Shown piece after piece: positions 7,462 through 16,290 of a DNA stretch of 64,000 nucleotides. Location: NCBI GenBank assembly GCA_002363385.1, contig DEVL01000003.1, positions 620,505 through 684,504 on the forward strand, written 5' to 3'. The position numbers were made by a program, and so were the translations under genes. The stretch is from Stenotrophomonas maltophilia. GTDB lineage: Bacteria > Pseudomonadota > Gammaproteobacteria > Xanthomonadales > Xanthomonadaceae. Below the pieces are notes generated by a model. That model saw nothing but the letters and a program-made list of their open reading frames with translations, searched no databases and was not told the origin of the DNA. Each line of letters starts with the position of its first letter. The stretch's first letter is position 1.

Positions 7462-8833
7462 GCTGCGCGCGCCCTCCTCGATCCGGCGCACGCTGTGGCT
7501 GTATCTCGGCGGCTTGATGGCACTGTTTGCGGTCGCGTTGTTCTTCGGTGCGCGCGACTACGGCCAGCGTGCCGCCAACCGTTCCTACGATCACCTGCTG
7601 GTGTCGTCGGCGCTCTCCATCATCGACTCGGTCGCGCTGGTGGATGCGCAATGGCAGGTGGATCTGCCGTATGCCTCGCTCGACCTGCTGGCGATGGCGC
7701 CGGAGGACCGCGTGTTCTATCGGGTCTTCGACGCGCGCAACCAGACCGTGACCGGCTACGACGACCTGCCGGCGCCACCGCGAACGCCGACCGATCGCCC
7801 GCAGCTGTTCGACGCCGCCTACAGCGGCGAAACCGTGCGCTTCGTGGTGGTGTCGCGGCGGGTGTCATCACCGTCGGCCCAGGCCGAAGTACGCGTGCAG
7901 GTCGGGCAGACCCGGCGTGCACGCCAGGCACTGGCGCAGGACATGGTGACCCGCGCGCTGGTCGCGATCGTGGTGCTCTCGCTGCTGTCGCTGGCATTGG
8001 TCGCGCTCGGCGTGCACCGTGCGCTGCGGCCGCTGGTGCGGGTCGAACGCGAACTGTCCAAACGTGAGCCGTCCGATCTGCGGCCACTGGACGCAGCCAC
8101 GCCGCAGGAAATGGACCAGATGGTCGGTGCGCTGAACCACTTCATGGGCCGGCTCTCGACCAGCAATGAAACCCTGCGTGCGTTCATGGCCGAGGCCGCG
8201 CACCAGATGCGCACACCGCTTGCCGCGCTGCGCGCGCAGGCGCAGTTGGCACTGGACGACGAAGACCCCGAAGACATGCGCCGCAGCCTGCAGGCGATCG
8301 AGCGCAACGCGACCCATATGAGCCGCCTGCTCAACCAGTTGCTCAGCGATGCCAGTGTGATCCATCGCGCGAACCTGCAGCGTTTCGCCCTGGTCGATCT
8401 GGCCGAGATCGTGCACCAGGCGCTGCACGAGGCCCTGCCGCAGGCATTGCCCGCGCCTCGCGTGCAGCTGGCGGTGACCAGTGATCCGGCCTGGGTCAAC
8501 GGGGATGCACTGCTGCTGCGCGAAGCGATCAAGAACCTGATCGACAATGCGCTCAAATACGGCGGCGACGGCGTCCTGCAGCTGGCGCTGACCACCGATG
8601 ACAGCCACTGCGTGCTGACCGTCGCCGACCATGGCCCCGGGATCGCGGCCGCCGATGCGGAGCGGGTGTTCGAGCGCTTCGCGCGCGGCGAGGGCGCGGC
8701 AGCCGGTGGCGCCGGACTTGGCCTTGCGATCGTCAAGCGCGTGGTGGACAGCCACGGCGGCCATATCGATCTGTCCAACCGGGTCGACGGCGGCCTCATC
8801 GCCACCATCCGCCTGCCGAGGAGACATGCATGA
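7451..8833 (+). CDS. tctE: TctE-like sensor histidine kinase
   Basis: This 460-residue inner-membrane kinase has transmembrane segments at about 16-33 and 168-188 flanking a periplasmic domain of roughly 130 residues of the 2CSK_N/TctE type. HAMP-like linker, H-box EAAHQMRTPLAAL (His251), N-box NLIDNALKYGG and G-boxes DHGPGIAAAD and GAGLGLAIV follow. The start ATG lies inside the end of the regulator gene (11-bp overlap); an in-frame ATG at 7415 would extend further into it. The stop overlaps the next gene as ATGA. By family and context it should sense citrate or another tri/dicarboxylate, perhaps through the binding protein encoded downstream. Confidence 0.9.
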   Translation: MVTELRAPSSIRRTLWLYLGGLMALFAVALFFGARDYGQRAANRSYDHLLVSSALSIIDSVALVDAQWQVDLPYASLDLLAMAPEDRVFYRVFDARNQTVTGYDDLPAPPRTPTDRPQLFDAAYSGETVRFVVVSRRVSSPSAQAEVRVQVGQTRRARQALAQDMVTRALVAIVVLSLLSLALVALGVHRALRPLVRVERELSKREPSDLRPLDAATPQEMDQMVGALNHFMGRLSTSNETLRAFMAEAAHQMRTPLAALRAQAQLALDDEDPEDMRRSLQAIERNATHMSRLLNQLLSDASVIHRANLQRFALVDLAEIVHQALHEALPQALPAPRVQLAVTSDPAWVNGDALLLREAIKNLIDNALKYGGDGVLQLALTTDDSHCVLTVADHGPGIAAADAERVFERFARGEGAAAGGAGLGLAIVKRVVDSHGGHIDLSNRVDGGLIATIRLPRRHA

Positions 8834-9882
8834 AACGCTGGTACGGCCTGCTGATGTTGCTGTTCACCGCCTCGGTCGTTGCTGACCCGGGGGACGTGCA
8901 GCGCTTCCCGGCGCTGGGGGCGCCGACCGCGCAGCTGCGCATCCACGGCTCGACCGACATCGAAGTGTTCGCCACGGTGATCGCGGATTACCAGCGACTG
9001 CATCCGGGCACCGAGATCGTCTACGAGGACATCATCACGCAGGACATGTATGCGCGCTACCTGCGTGATCGCAACGGACCGGCTTCACCGGACATCCTGA
9101 TCAGCAGTGGCATGGACCTGCAGGCCAAGCTGGTCAATGATGGCCACGCGCTACCGCATCGCTCGGCGCAGACCGATGCATTGCCCGCCTGGGCGCAATG
9201 GCGTCACGAGGCATTCGGGATCAGCTACGAGCCGGTCGCGATGGTCTACAACACGCGCACGCTGCCCGCGTCGCGCGTGCCACATACACGCCGCCAACTG
9301 CTGGAGCTGCTGCGTGCGCCGGATGCGCCGTTGCTGGGCCGGGTGGGGACCTACGATGTGCAGCGCAGCAGTGTCGGCTATCTGCTTGCCACCCAGGATG
9401 GCCAGCGCGGCAGCATGGCGGGCGCGCTGCTCGGTGCGCTGGGCGACAACCGCGTGCAGCTGGAGGAACGCACCGGCGTGCTGCTCGACCGGGTCAGCAG
9501 CGGCCAGCTGTCGCTGGTCTACAACGTGCTGGGCTCGTATGCGCAGGCGCGCATCGATGCCGGCGCGCCGCTGGGCATCATCGAGCCGGAGGACTACACC
9601 CTGGTGATGCTGCGCACCGCGGTGATCCCGCGCGGCGGCAAGCACCCGGATGAAGCCCGCCGTTTCCTGGATTATCTGCTGTCGCCCCGTGGGCAACAGG
9701 TGCTCTCCCGCGAAGCGCGTTTGATGCCGATCCTGCCGGCCGCGGGCCAGCGCCGTGGCGCGTCGCCGGAGCGCAGCTACCGCCCGATCCAGCTCGGTCC
9801 AGGTCTGCTGGTGTATCTGGACGGCCTCAAGCGCCGGCAGTTCCTGGACGCGTGGCGCGGCAGCATGCAGCAGGGGCGGTGA
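8830..9882 (+). CDS. periplasmic ABC-type substrate-binding protein coupled to a two-component system
   Basis: This 350-residue exported protein has a signal peptide (MKRWYGLLMLLFTASVVA) and resembles iron/polyamine-type solute-binding proteins: LRIHGSTDIEVFATVIADYQ near the start, ILISSGMDLQAKLVNDG, FGISYEPVAMVYN, and HPDEARRFLDYLLSPRGQQVLS near the end. Its start overlaps the kinase stop by four bases (ATGA), so the two are translationally coupled. No ABC permease or ATPase gene lies nearby. An accessory sensing role, delivering ligand to the TctE-like kinase, is therefore more likely than transport; binding-protein-assisted sensing is known in tricarboxylate systems such as Bordetella Bct. 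The ligand is not known. Confidence 0.85.
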   Translation: MKRWYGLLMLLFTASVVADPGDVQRFPALGAPTAQLRIHGSTDIEVFATVIADYQRLHPGTEIVYEDIITQDMYARYLRDRNGPASPDILISSGMDLQAKLVNDGHALPHRSAQTDALPAWAQWRHEAFGISYEPVAMVYNTRTLPASRVPHTRRQLLELLRAPDAPLLGRVGTYDVQRSSVGYLLATQDGQRGSMAGALLGALGDNRVQLEERTGVLLDRVSSGQLSLVYNVLGSYAQARIDAGAPLGIIEPEDYTLVMLRTAVIPRGGKHPDEARRFLDYLLSPRGQQVLSREARLMPILPAAGQRRGASPERSYRPIQLGPGLLVYLDGLKRRQFLDAWRGSMQQGR

Positions 9883-9947
9883 GGCCGGCAACGGCCTCGC
9901 CGTCCCTGCTGCCCGCGCATTCCACCTCAACCCCGCGCCGTTGGCGC

Positions 9948-9974
9948 GCCCCCTTCAACACGAAGGGGGCTTTT
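9948..9974 (+). terminator. intrinsic terminator of tctD-tctE-SBP operon
   Basis: A 9-bp stem GCCCCCTTC/GAAGGGGGC with a five-base loop is followed by TTTTCT, 65 bp after the binding-protein stop codon. Confidence 0.9.
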
Positions 9975-10030
9975 CTCCAGACGCTCAACGTGTGTAGGCA
10001 GGTGGGGTCCGCTACGCCGCAGGGATGCCG

Positions 10031-10053
10031 GTAGTGACGGCCGCTGGCCGTCA
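10031..10053 (+). repeat. SMAG repeat
   Basis: GTAG plus an 8-bp stem TGACGGCC, GCT loop, GGCCGTCA. It lies just upstream of the -10 box of the LuxR-type regulator gene. Confidence 0.85.
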
Positions 10054-10060
10054 ACCTCAT

Positions 10061-10066
10061 TACAAT
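10061..10066 (+). promoter_or_regulatory. -10 box TACAAT of a probable leaderless mRNA
   Basis: TACAAT ends seven bases before the ATG at 10074, so transcription is expected to begin at or next to that A. No Shine-Dalgarno sequence precedes either candidate start. No good -35 hexamer is present. Confidence 0.55.
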
Positions 10067-10073
10067 GGCCCGC

Positions 10074-10724
10074 ATGAGTGACATCACCGTTCTGGTCGCC
10101 GACGACCATCCCCTGCTGCGTGCCGCGGTCGTGCATTCGCTGCGTCAGGCGCTGCCGCAGGTCAATGTGATCGAAGTGGCCAGCGCCGCCACGCTGGAGA
10201 GCGCGCTTGATCAGCATGCAGAGATCGAGCTGGTCCTGCTCGATCTGACCATGCCCGGTGCCCGCGGATTCTCCTCGTTGTTGCATGTGCGCGGCGCACA
10301 TCCGGATGTGCCGGTGGTGATTGTGTCCTCCAATGACCACCCGCGGGTGATCCGGCGTGCGCAGCAGTTCGGCGCCGCCGGCTTCATTCCCAAGTCGGCC
10401 CCGGCCGAAACCCTCGGCCAGGCGGTGGCGGCGGTGCTTGATGGCGGGGTGTGGTTCCCGGCGATGGCGGCCGAGCGCTCCGAATCCGATGCACTGCTGG
10501 CCACGCGCCTGGCGCAGCTCACCCCGCAGCAGTTCCGGGTGTTGTTGTGCCTGGCCGATGGCCTCCTGAACAAGCAGATCGCCTACGAACTGGGTCTGGC
10601 CGAGAACACGGTCAAGGTGCACGTCACCGCGATCCTGAAGAAGCTGGAATGCCACAGCCGCACACAGGCGGCAGTGCTGGTGAAGGCACTGGAGCCGGAA
10701 GGCGATACGGGCGCCGGCGTCTAG
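10074..10724 (+). CDS. LuxR/NarL-family response regulator
   Basis: This 216-residue regulator has a receiver domain (DDHPLLR acidic pair, phospho-acceptor Asp57 in VLLDLTMPG, SSNDHPRVI, FIPKSAP lysine) and a C-terminal LuxR-type helix-turn-helix (LTPQQFRVLLCLADGLLNKQIAYELGL...NTVKVHVTAILKKL). An in-frame ATG at 10065 would add three residues, but the TACAAT box points to ATG 10074 as a leaderless start. It converges with the hybrid kinase gene (10 bp between stop codons), the probable phosphodonor. Targets are likely to include the nearby porin and dctA genes; that is inference. Confidence 0.9.
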   Translation: MSDITVLVADDHPLLRAAVVHSLRQALPQVNVIEVASAATLESALDQHAEIELVLLDLTMPGARGFSSLLHVRGAHPDVPVVIVSSNDHPRVIRRAQQFGAAGFIPKSAPAETLGQAVAAVLDGGVWFPAMAAERSESDALLATRLAQLTPQQFRVLLCLADGLLNKQIAYELGLAENTVKVHVTAILKKLECHSRTQAAVLVKALEPEGDTGAGV

Positions 10725-10734
10725 CGGCACGGTC

Positions 10735-13386
10735 TCAGCTGCGGTGGCGTAGCAGCAGCTGTGTCATCAGGGCCCGCAGCGCGGGCGGGCGCACCGGCTT
10801 TGAAAGGAAGCCCCAGCCGTTCTCCGCAGCGTGGGCCTTCAACGTGTCATCGCGCTCTGCGGTGACCAGGATCACCGGCGGGCGCGCGTTCCACAGGCCG
10901 CACAGGTGTTCATACAGGTCCGGGCCGTGCCAGTGGCCCATGCGCACGTCCAGCAGCAGGAGTCTGGGCACGTTGAAGGCCGAGGCGATCTCCAGCGCAG
11001 CCTGCGGGCCATCGGCCAGTTCCACCACACAGCCCCAGCGCTCCAGCAGCGCACGGGTGGCAGCGCAGACACGCGGGTCGTCGTCGATGCTCCAGACCCG
11101 GCAGTGGCGCAACGGGCTGTCATCGGCGCTATCGACCATCGGGGCGATCGCGGGCGCCGGTGCGATCACCACGTCCGCGGCCTCACTCAGGGGCAGACTT
11201 ACTGAAAACACACTGCCGTGCCCCAGCGTCGAACGCAGCCGGATCGGGTGGCCAAGCAGGCGGCCGATCCGCTCCACGATCGCCAGCCCCAGGCCGGCGC
11301 CACGTTCCTGATCCACCCCGTCGTCGAGGCGTCGGAACTCTTCGAAAATTTCGCCCTGCAGGCTCTCCGGTATGCCGGGTCCCTGGTCGTGCACCTCGAT
11401 GCGCAGCTGACCGCTGTCACGGCGGCAACCGATCAGGACGCGGCCACGTGGGGTGTAACGCAGCGCGTTGGACAGGAAGTTCTGCAGGATCCGGCGCAAC
11501 AGGGCCTCATCGCTGACCACCACCGCGCCCGTGTCCACCCAGCGCAGCTGCAGGCCACGGCTGTCGGCGGCCAAGCCGAATTCACGCGCCAGCGTTTCCA
11601 ACAGCGGCGACAGCGCGAACGCACGCACATGCGTCTTCAGTGCGCCCGATTCCAGTCGCGAGATGTCCAGCAGGCTGTTGAGGATGGCGTCCTGCGCGGC
11701 CAGCGCGGCGTCCACATGTTCGCTGAGTTCGCGGGCATCGCCCTGCAGTTTGCCGCGCAGCACCGAAACGAACATCCGCGCAGCGTTCAACGGCTGCAGC
11801 AGGTCGTGCACGGCCGAGGCCACGAAGCGCGATTTGTAGCGGTTGGCCCGCTCGGCTTCACGGCGTGCTTCATCCAGATCGCGGGTGCGCTCGGCGACGC
11901 GATGCTCCAGCGCGTCGGCGAGCGAGCGCAGCTCGCGTGCGGTGTTCTTGTAGGCGGTGATATCGGCGTAGCTGGTGACGAAACCGCCGTCCGGCAGTGG
12001 GTTGCCACGGATCTCCAGCACGGTGCCGTCGTCTTTTTCGCTCTCGCGCATGTGCGGGCGGCCGCTGCGCAGGTGGTTCAGGCGGCGCTCGATGGCTTCG
12101 TCGATCGGGCCGGGGCCGAGCAGGCCGCGGCGCGCGTTGAAGTGGAAAATCTCTTCGATCGGACGGCCCACCCGGATCAGCCCGGTCGGGAAGCGGAACA
12201 ACTCCAGATAGCGGGCATTCCACGCCACCAGTTTCTGTTCGTTGTCGATCACCACCACGCCCTGCGGCAGGTGCGCCAGGCTGCGGCTGAGGCCGCTGTC
12301 GGCCTGCTGGGCGGCCTGCAGTACGCCGTCCTGTGCGGTGCGCAGCTCCTGTGCGTGCTGCTTGAGCACGCTCTCCAGCTCGCGCCGGCTTCGCTGCCGG
12401 TGGGCCGCCAGCCGCCGGCGCTGCTGCACGAACAGCCCCAGGAAACACAGCGCCAGCCAGATGCCGCCGGCGGCCAGCGCGGCGCTGCGGCCGACCGCCG
12501 TGCTGGCGCTGGCATCGTGCAGCAGGTGCAGCTTCCACTGCGGCTCGCTCAGCGCCAGGGTCTGCCACAACACCGGCCGTGGCAGCGCGGGCTGCTCGAT
12601 GCGGACCATGCGCCCGCCATCGGCGAGCAGCTCCACGACGCGCGCCTCCAAGGGCTGCAGCGACCTATCCGCGTACTGGCGGGTGGCCAGCATCTCGTTG
12701 CGCTCCTGTGGACCGAGTGGGCGTAGCAGGCGGTAGCGCCACGCATCACCGTTGGCCAGGAACACCACGTCATGCGCATCGGTGGCGAGCACGATGTCCG
12801 GGCTCTGCAGCCACTCCTGCTCAAGCGCGCGCAGTTCGATCTTGATCGCGACCACACCCAGCACGGCGCCGCGTTCGTCGTAGATCGCCTGGGAAAGGAA
12901 GTAGCCGGGCACGGCAGTGGTCATGCCGATGCCGTAGAAGTGCCCGCTGCCGTGCGCCATCGCCTGCTGGAAATAGGGGCGGTAGCTGTAGTCCTCGCCG
13001 ACATTGGTGGTCGGCTGGTCCCAGTTGCTGGCCGCCACGGCGATGCCGTGCTTGTCGATCAGCGTCAGGGTCGAGGCGCGGGTGACATTGTTGGCCTGGG
13101 CCAGTTTGAGATTCAGCCGCTGGCGTTCTGCTGCGGTGAGCGGGTGGGACACGGCCTGGTGCAGGTCCGGGTCCAGCGCCAGCACCTGCGGCAAGGTGCC
13201 GAAGCGATCGATCCGCTGCTGCAGGGTCTGCGTGTACAGGCCCAGCTGGCGCCGGACCTGCAGGCTTTCGTCATCCAGCGCCCGCTGCTGTGCATAGCGC
13301 CCGGCCAGCAGCGCGCACAGCACCGTGCCGCCGAGCATCAGGACGATGATCAGCAGCCAGGGGCGATAGCGGGAGACGCGGTACAT
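10735..13386 (-). CDS. hybrid sensor kinase with DctB-like periplasmic sensor
   Basis: This 883-residue inner-membrane kinase has a transmembrane segment at about 10-29, a double-Cache periplasmic domain (about 35-300), a second membrane segment (301-320), a coiled linker, PAS (about 365-480), HisKA with HDLLQPLNAAR (His527), HATPase (about 625-735; NFLSNALRYTP, DQGPGIPE, GAGLGLAIV) and a C-terminal receiver (Asp813 in LLLLDVRMG). The Cache region carries the DctB/DcuS-type signature SNWDQ...YSYRPYFQQA...FYGIGMTTAVPGYFLS that binds C4-dicarboxylates. With the convergent LuxR-type regulator it forms a phosphorelay likely to respond to succinate, malate or fumarate and to control the adjacent porin and dctA. 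Confidence 0.92.
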   Translation of the reverse strand: MYRVSRYRPWLLIIVLMLGGTVLCALLAGRYAQQRALDDESLQVRRQLGLYTQTLQQRIDRFGTLPQVLALDPDLHQAVSHPLTAAERQRLNLKLAQANNVTRASTLTLIDKHGIAVAASNWDQPTTNVGEDYSYRPYFQQAMAHGSGHFYGIGMTTAVPGYFLSQAIYDERGAVLGVVAIKIELRALEQEWLQSPDIVLATDAHDVVFLANGDAWRYRLLRPLGPQERNEMLATRQYADRSLQPLEARVVELLADGGRMVRIEQPALPRPVLWQTLALSEPQWKLHLLHDASASTAVGRSAALAAGGIWLALCFLGLFVQQRRRLAAHRQRSRRELESVLKQHAQELRTAQDGVLQAAQQADSGLSRSLAHLPQGVVVIDNEQKLVAWNARYLELFRFPTGLIRVGRPIEEIFHFNARRGLLGPGPIDEAIERRLNHLRSGRPHMRESEKDDGTVLEIRGNPLPDGGFVTSYADITAYKNTARELRSLADALEHRVAERTRDLDEARREAERANRYKSRFVASAVHDLLQPLNAARMFVSVLRGKLQGDARELSEHVDAALAAQDAILNSLLDISRLESGALKTHVRAFALSPLLETLAREFGLAADSRGLQLRWVDTGAVVVSDEALLRRILQNFLSNALRYTPRGRVLIGCRRDSGQLRIEVHDQGPGIPESLQGEIFEEFRRLDDGVDQERGAGLGLAIVERIGRLLGHPIRLRSTLGHGSVFSVSLPLSEAADVVIAPAPAIAPMVDSADDSPLRHCRVWSIDDDPRVCAATRALLERWGCVVELADGPQAALEIASAFNVPRLLLLDVRMGHWHGPDLYEHLCGLWNARPPVILVTAERDDTLKAHAAENGWGFLSKPVRPPALRALMTQLLLRHRS

Positions 13387-13442
13387 GCCGTCAGTCTAGG
13401 CAGGACACGGCGGACGCGCGTCAACGCGTCCGCCGGGCGGGA

Positions 13443-14609
13443 TCAGAAGTGCATCTGAGCGCGCAGTTCGAAGATTTCCGGCTGGCTGCGGACGCCGCGA
13501 CGGCTGGCGTCGACCTTCACGTAGTTCGCCTGGAACTTGAAGTGCGAGGTCAGGTACCAGTTGGCACCCAGGGTCCAGTCGTGCTGACGGCCGCCAAATA
13601 CATCGGCGTCATCCAGATCGATACGGCTGTAACGGGTCACCAGCTCGACCGCGCCATAGCTGTGGGCCGGTTTCACGTTGGCCACGGCACCGGCGTTGTA
13701 CGGGCGCGATTCGCCGGTCAGGATCCAGCTCGCCATCGCGTACTGACCATTGCCGGTGTAATCCGGCTTGCCATCACGGCTGACCGTGGTCTGCAGCGCT
13801 TCGCCCTGCAGCGAGAACGGACCGCGGATCCAGATGCCTTCCAGGCCGGTACGGACGATCTTGTCGGCGGTGGTCAATGCACCGGAGTCGACCAGGCGGA
13901 TGTCGGTCAGGCCGGCTTCCGGGCGCGCGCGCAGGCGGGCGCTGGCCGGGTGCGAAACGTCGCGGCCATCGCGGTAGCCGCGCGGGTTTTCCTGTGAATA
14001 GGCCAGACCCAGGTGGATCACGTCGCCTGCTGCCTTGACTGGAGTCCACACCGCACGCACGGCCTGGGTGGTGCCGGGATTGTCACCCTGCAGATCCTTG
14101 CCGCCGTAGGCACCGGCCTGCAGCAGGTACTGCGGGCGCTCCAGCACCCATTCGGCACCGGTGCGACGGCCTTCGTAGAACGCCTGCACGGGCAGGGCGG
14201 TCTCCACGAAGCTGCCGGCGCGCGAGGAGGTGCCCGCGTCCAGGCCGACCGGGGTCTTCATGTAGCCGAAGCGGAAGCGGCCGATGTCGCTGCCGAAGAA
14301 GGCCTTGCTTTCGAAGCGGACGAACACGTCCAGCCAAGTGTCGGACTGGAAGTCGTAATAGACCATGGCGTCATACACGCCCTTCTTCTTCAGGGTCGCG
14401 CCGAATTCCTTGCGGCGCACGGCGTCGGCATCTTCAATGCCGCTGTTGCCGGAGAAGTCGTTCAGGTCGTAAGCGATGTTGGCCGTGGCGGCCAGTTCGG
14501 TGCCATCGCTGAAGGTGGCCTTGGTTGGCCAGTTGTCCCAGTCGGCCGCGGTGGCGGCGAGCGGGGCCGTGGCCAGGGCCAGGGCAATGAACAGGGGTGT
14601 AGAGCGCAT
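13443..14609 (-). CDS. OprO/OprP-family outer-membrane porin, second copy
   Basis: This porin of about 388 residues has a signal peptide MRSTPLFIALALATAPLAATA and a C-terminal QMHF. It shares the architecture of the porin at 5427-6608 (KFGYMKTPVGLDAGTSS-like loop, DVIHLGLAYSQENPRG, ILTGESRPYN, WTLGANWYLTSHFKFQANYVK). The ATG at 14609 gives a clean signal peptide; an upstream ATG at 14624 adds five residues and cannot be excluded. It lies between the DctB-like kinase and divergent dctA, so it probably carries C4-dicarboxylates through the outer membrane. The kinase is downstream in the same direction, 56 bp away, and might be partly co-transcribed. Confidence 0.9.
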   Translation of the reverse strand: MRSTPLFIALALATAPLAATAADWDNWPTKATFSDGTELAATANIAYDLNDFSGNSGIEDADAVRRKEFGATLKKKGVYDAMVYYDFQSDTWLDVFVRFESKAFFGSDIGRFRFGYMKTPVGLDAGTSSRAGSFVETALPVQAFYEGRRTGAEWVLERPQYLLQAGAYGGKDLQGDNPGTTQAVRAVWTPVKAAGDVIHLGLAYSQENPRGYRDGRDVSHPASARLRARPEAGLTDIRLVDSGALTTADKIVRTGLEGIWIRGPFSLQGEALQTTVSRDGKPDYTGNGQYAMASWILTGESRPYNAGAVANVKPAHSYGAVELVTRYSRIDLDDADVFGGRQHDWTLGANWYLTSHFKFQANYVKVDASRRGVRSQPEIFELRAQMHF

Positions 14610-14769
14610 GGGCGGTAGCTGCATGTAAGAGTGGGGCAGAACAACAACGGCCGCGAACGGCAAATCTTTGGGAATTTTACCCGTGATCCGCCGCAGGGCC
14701 ACCCGCCGCCGTGGGGGCGCGGTGCCGGGCCAGTGTAGGCAGTGCGGTCAGCTGAACCGGGGGGCTAGT

Positions 14770-14779
14770 ACCAATAGGT
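14770..14779. promoter_or_regulatory. ACC-N4-GGT dyad upstream of dctA
   Basis: A short dyad ACCAATAGGT lies inside CTAGTACCAATAGGTTATC in the divergent gap between the porin and dctA, about 92 bp before the dctA ATG. It is a candidate operator or activator site, possibly for the LuxR-type regulator. The evidence is symmetry and position only. Confidence 0.3.
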
Positions 14780-14870
14780 TATCTGCGTTGGCCGGATGCG
14801 GGCGTAAAAAGGCCACGCCAGATGCCGCCCAGCGCGGCCGGCATCCTTCGTGACACTGCCGGAGCTTCCC

Positions 14871-16220
14871 ATGCACGTTCCCACCACCGCCCCGCTGGCA
14901 GCCAAGCCGCTGCCGTTCTACCGCCAACTGTATTTCCAGGTGGTGGTGGCGATCGTTCTCGGTGCCATCCTCGGCCATTACGAGCCGGCCTTCGCCGAAT
15001 CGCTCAAGCCGCTGGGCGATGCCTTCATCAAGCTGGTGAAGATGATTATCGCCCCGGTGATCTTCCTGACCATCGTCACCGGTATCGCCGGCATGACCCA
15101 CCTGCGCACCGTGGGCCGGGTGTTCGCCAAATCGATGGCCTATTTCCTGTTCTTCTCCACGCTGGCCCTGGTGGTCGGCATGGTGGTGGCGCACGTGGTG
15201 CAGCCGGGCGCGGGGATGAACATCAACCCGGCCGACCTGGACCAGACCGCGGTCAACGGCTATGTGCAGAAGTCGCATGAGCTGACCCTGGTCGGCTTCG
15301 CGCTGGACATCATCCCGGCGACCCTGGTCAGCGCCTTCGTCGAAGGCAACATCCTGCAGGTGCTGTTCGTGGCGGTGCTGTTCGGCATCGCGCTGGCCCT
15401 GACCGGCGCCAAGGGCCGTCCGGTGCTGACCTTCCTGGAGGCGCTGACCGCCCCGGTGTTCCGCCTGGTCCACATCCTGATGAAGGCGGCCCCGATCGGC
15501 GCGTTCGGTGCGATCGCCTTCACCATCGGCAAGTACGGGGTCGGCTCGCTGGTCAACCTGGCCTGGCTGGTCGGCTCGTTCTACCTGACCGCCTTCCTGT
15601 TCGTGGCGGTGATCCTGGGCGTGGTCTGCCGCCTGTGCGGATTCTCGGTGTTCAAGCTGGCCCGTTACCTGAAGGCCGAACTGTTGCTGGTGCTGGGCAC
15701 CTCGTCCTCGGAATCGGCGCTGCCCTCGCTGATGGAAAAGATGGAAAAGGCTGGCTGCAGCAAGTCCGTGGTGGGCCTGGTGGTCCCGACCGGCTACTCC
15801 TTCAACCTGGACGGCACCAACATCTACATGACCCTGGCGGCGCTGTTCATCGCCCAGGCGACCAACACCGAACTGACTCTGGGCCACCAGATCGCCCTGC
15901 TGCTGGTGGCGATGCTCAGCTCCAAGGGTGCTGCCGGCGTCACCGGTGCCGGCTTCATCACCCTGGCCGCGACCCTGGCGGTGGTGCCGGAAGTGCCGGT
16001 GGCCGGCATGGCGCTGATCCTGGGCGTGGACCGCTTCATGAGCGAATGCCGCTCGCTCACCAACTTCATCGGCAATGCGGTGGCCACCGTGGTGGTCTCG
16101 CGCTGGGAAAACGCGCTGGATCGCGACCGCCTGGCGATGGTGCTGGACGGCCGCGAGGCCGAGCTGCCGCCACTGGTCGTGGCCGACCTGCCGGACACGC
16201 TGCCGGCCCCGGCGCACTGA
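14871..16220 (+). CDS. dctA: C4-dicarboxylate:cation symporter DctA
   Basis: This 449-residue member of the DAACS family takes up succinate, fumarate and malate with protons or sodium. Family landmarks are intact: MIIAPVIFLTIVTGIAGM, the serine-rich GTSSSESALPSLM, PTGYSFNLDGTNIYMTLAALFIAQ and SSKGAAGVTGAGFITLAATL, with about eight membrane helices plus re-entrant loops. The chosen ATG has CGGAG six bases upstream; an in-frame GTG at 14850 is less likely. It is divergent from a porin and close to a DctB-like kinase, and is followed by its own terminator and the malic enzyme gene, giving a short uptake-to-metabolism path. Confidence 0.96.
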   Translation: MHVPTTAPLAAKPLPFYRQLYFQVVVAIVLGAILGHYEPAFAESLKPLGDAFIKLVKMIIAPVIFLTIVTGIAGMTHLRTVGRVFAKSMAYFLFFSTLALVVGMVVAHVVQPGAGMNINPADLDQTAVNGYVQKSHELTLVGFALDIIPATLVSAFVEGNILQVLFVAVLFGIALALTGAKGRPVLTFLEALTAPVFRLVHILMKAAPIGAFGAIAFTIGKYGVGSLVNLAWLVGSFYLTAFLFVAVILGVVCRLCGFSVFKLARYLKAELLLVLGTSSSESALPSLMEKMEKAGCSKSVVGLVVPTGYSFNLDGTNIYMTLAALFIAQATNTELTLGHQIALLLVAMLSSKGAAGVTGAGFITLAATLAVVPEVPVAGMALILGVDRFMSECRSLTNFIGNAVATVVVSRWENALDRDRLAMVLDGREAELPPLVVADLPDTLPAPAH

Positions 16221-16244
16221 GCCCGATGCCCTGATTGTGTGGTG

Positions 16245-16290
16245 CATGGTCGTGCCGTTCCTGCCGGGGCGGCACGGCCATGTTTTGTTC
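16245..16290 (+). terminator. intrinsic terminator of dctA
   Basis: A 13-bp stem CATGGTCGTGCCG/CGGCACGGCCATG (one G-U pair) with a GC-rich loop is followed by TTTTGTTCT, 24 bp after the dctA stop codon. Confidence 0.88.
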
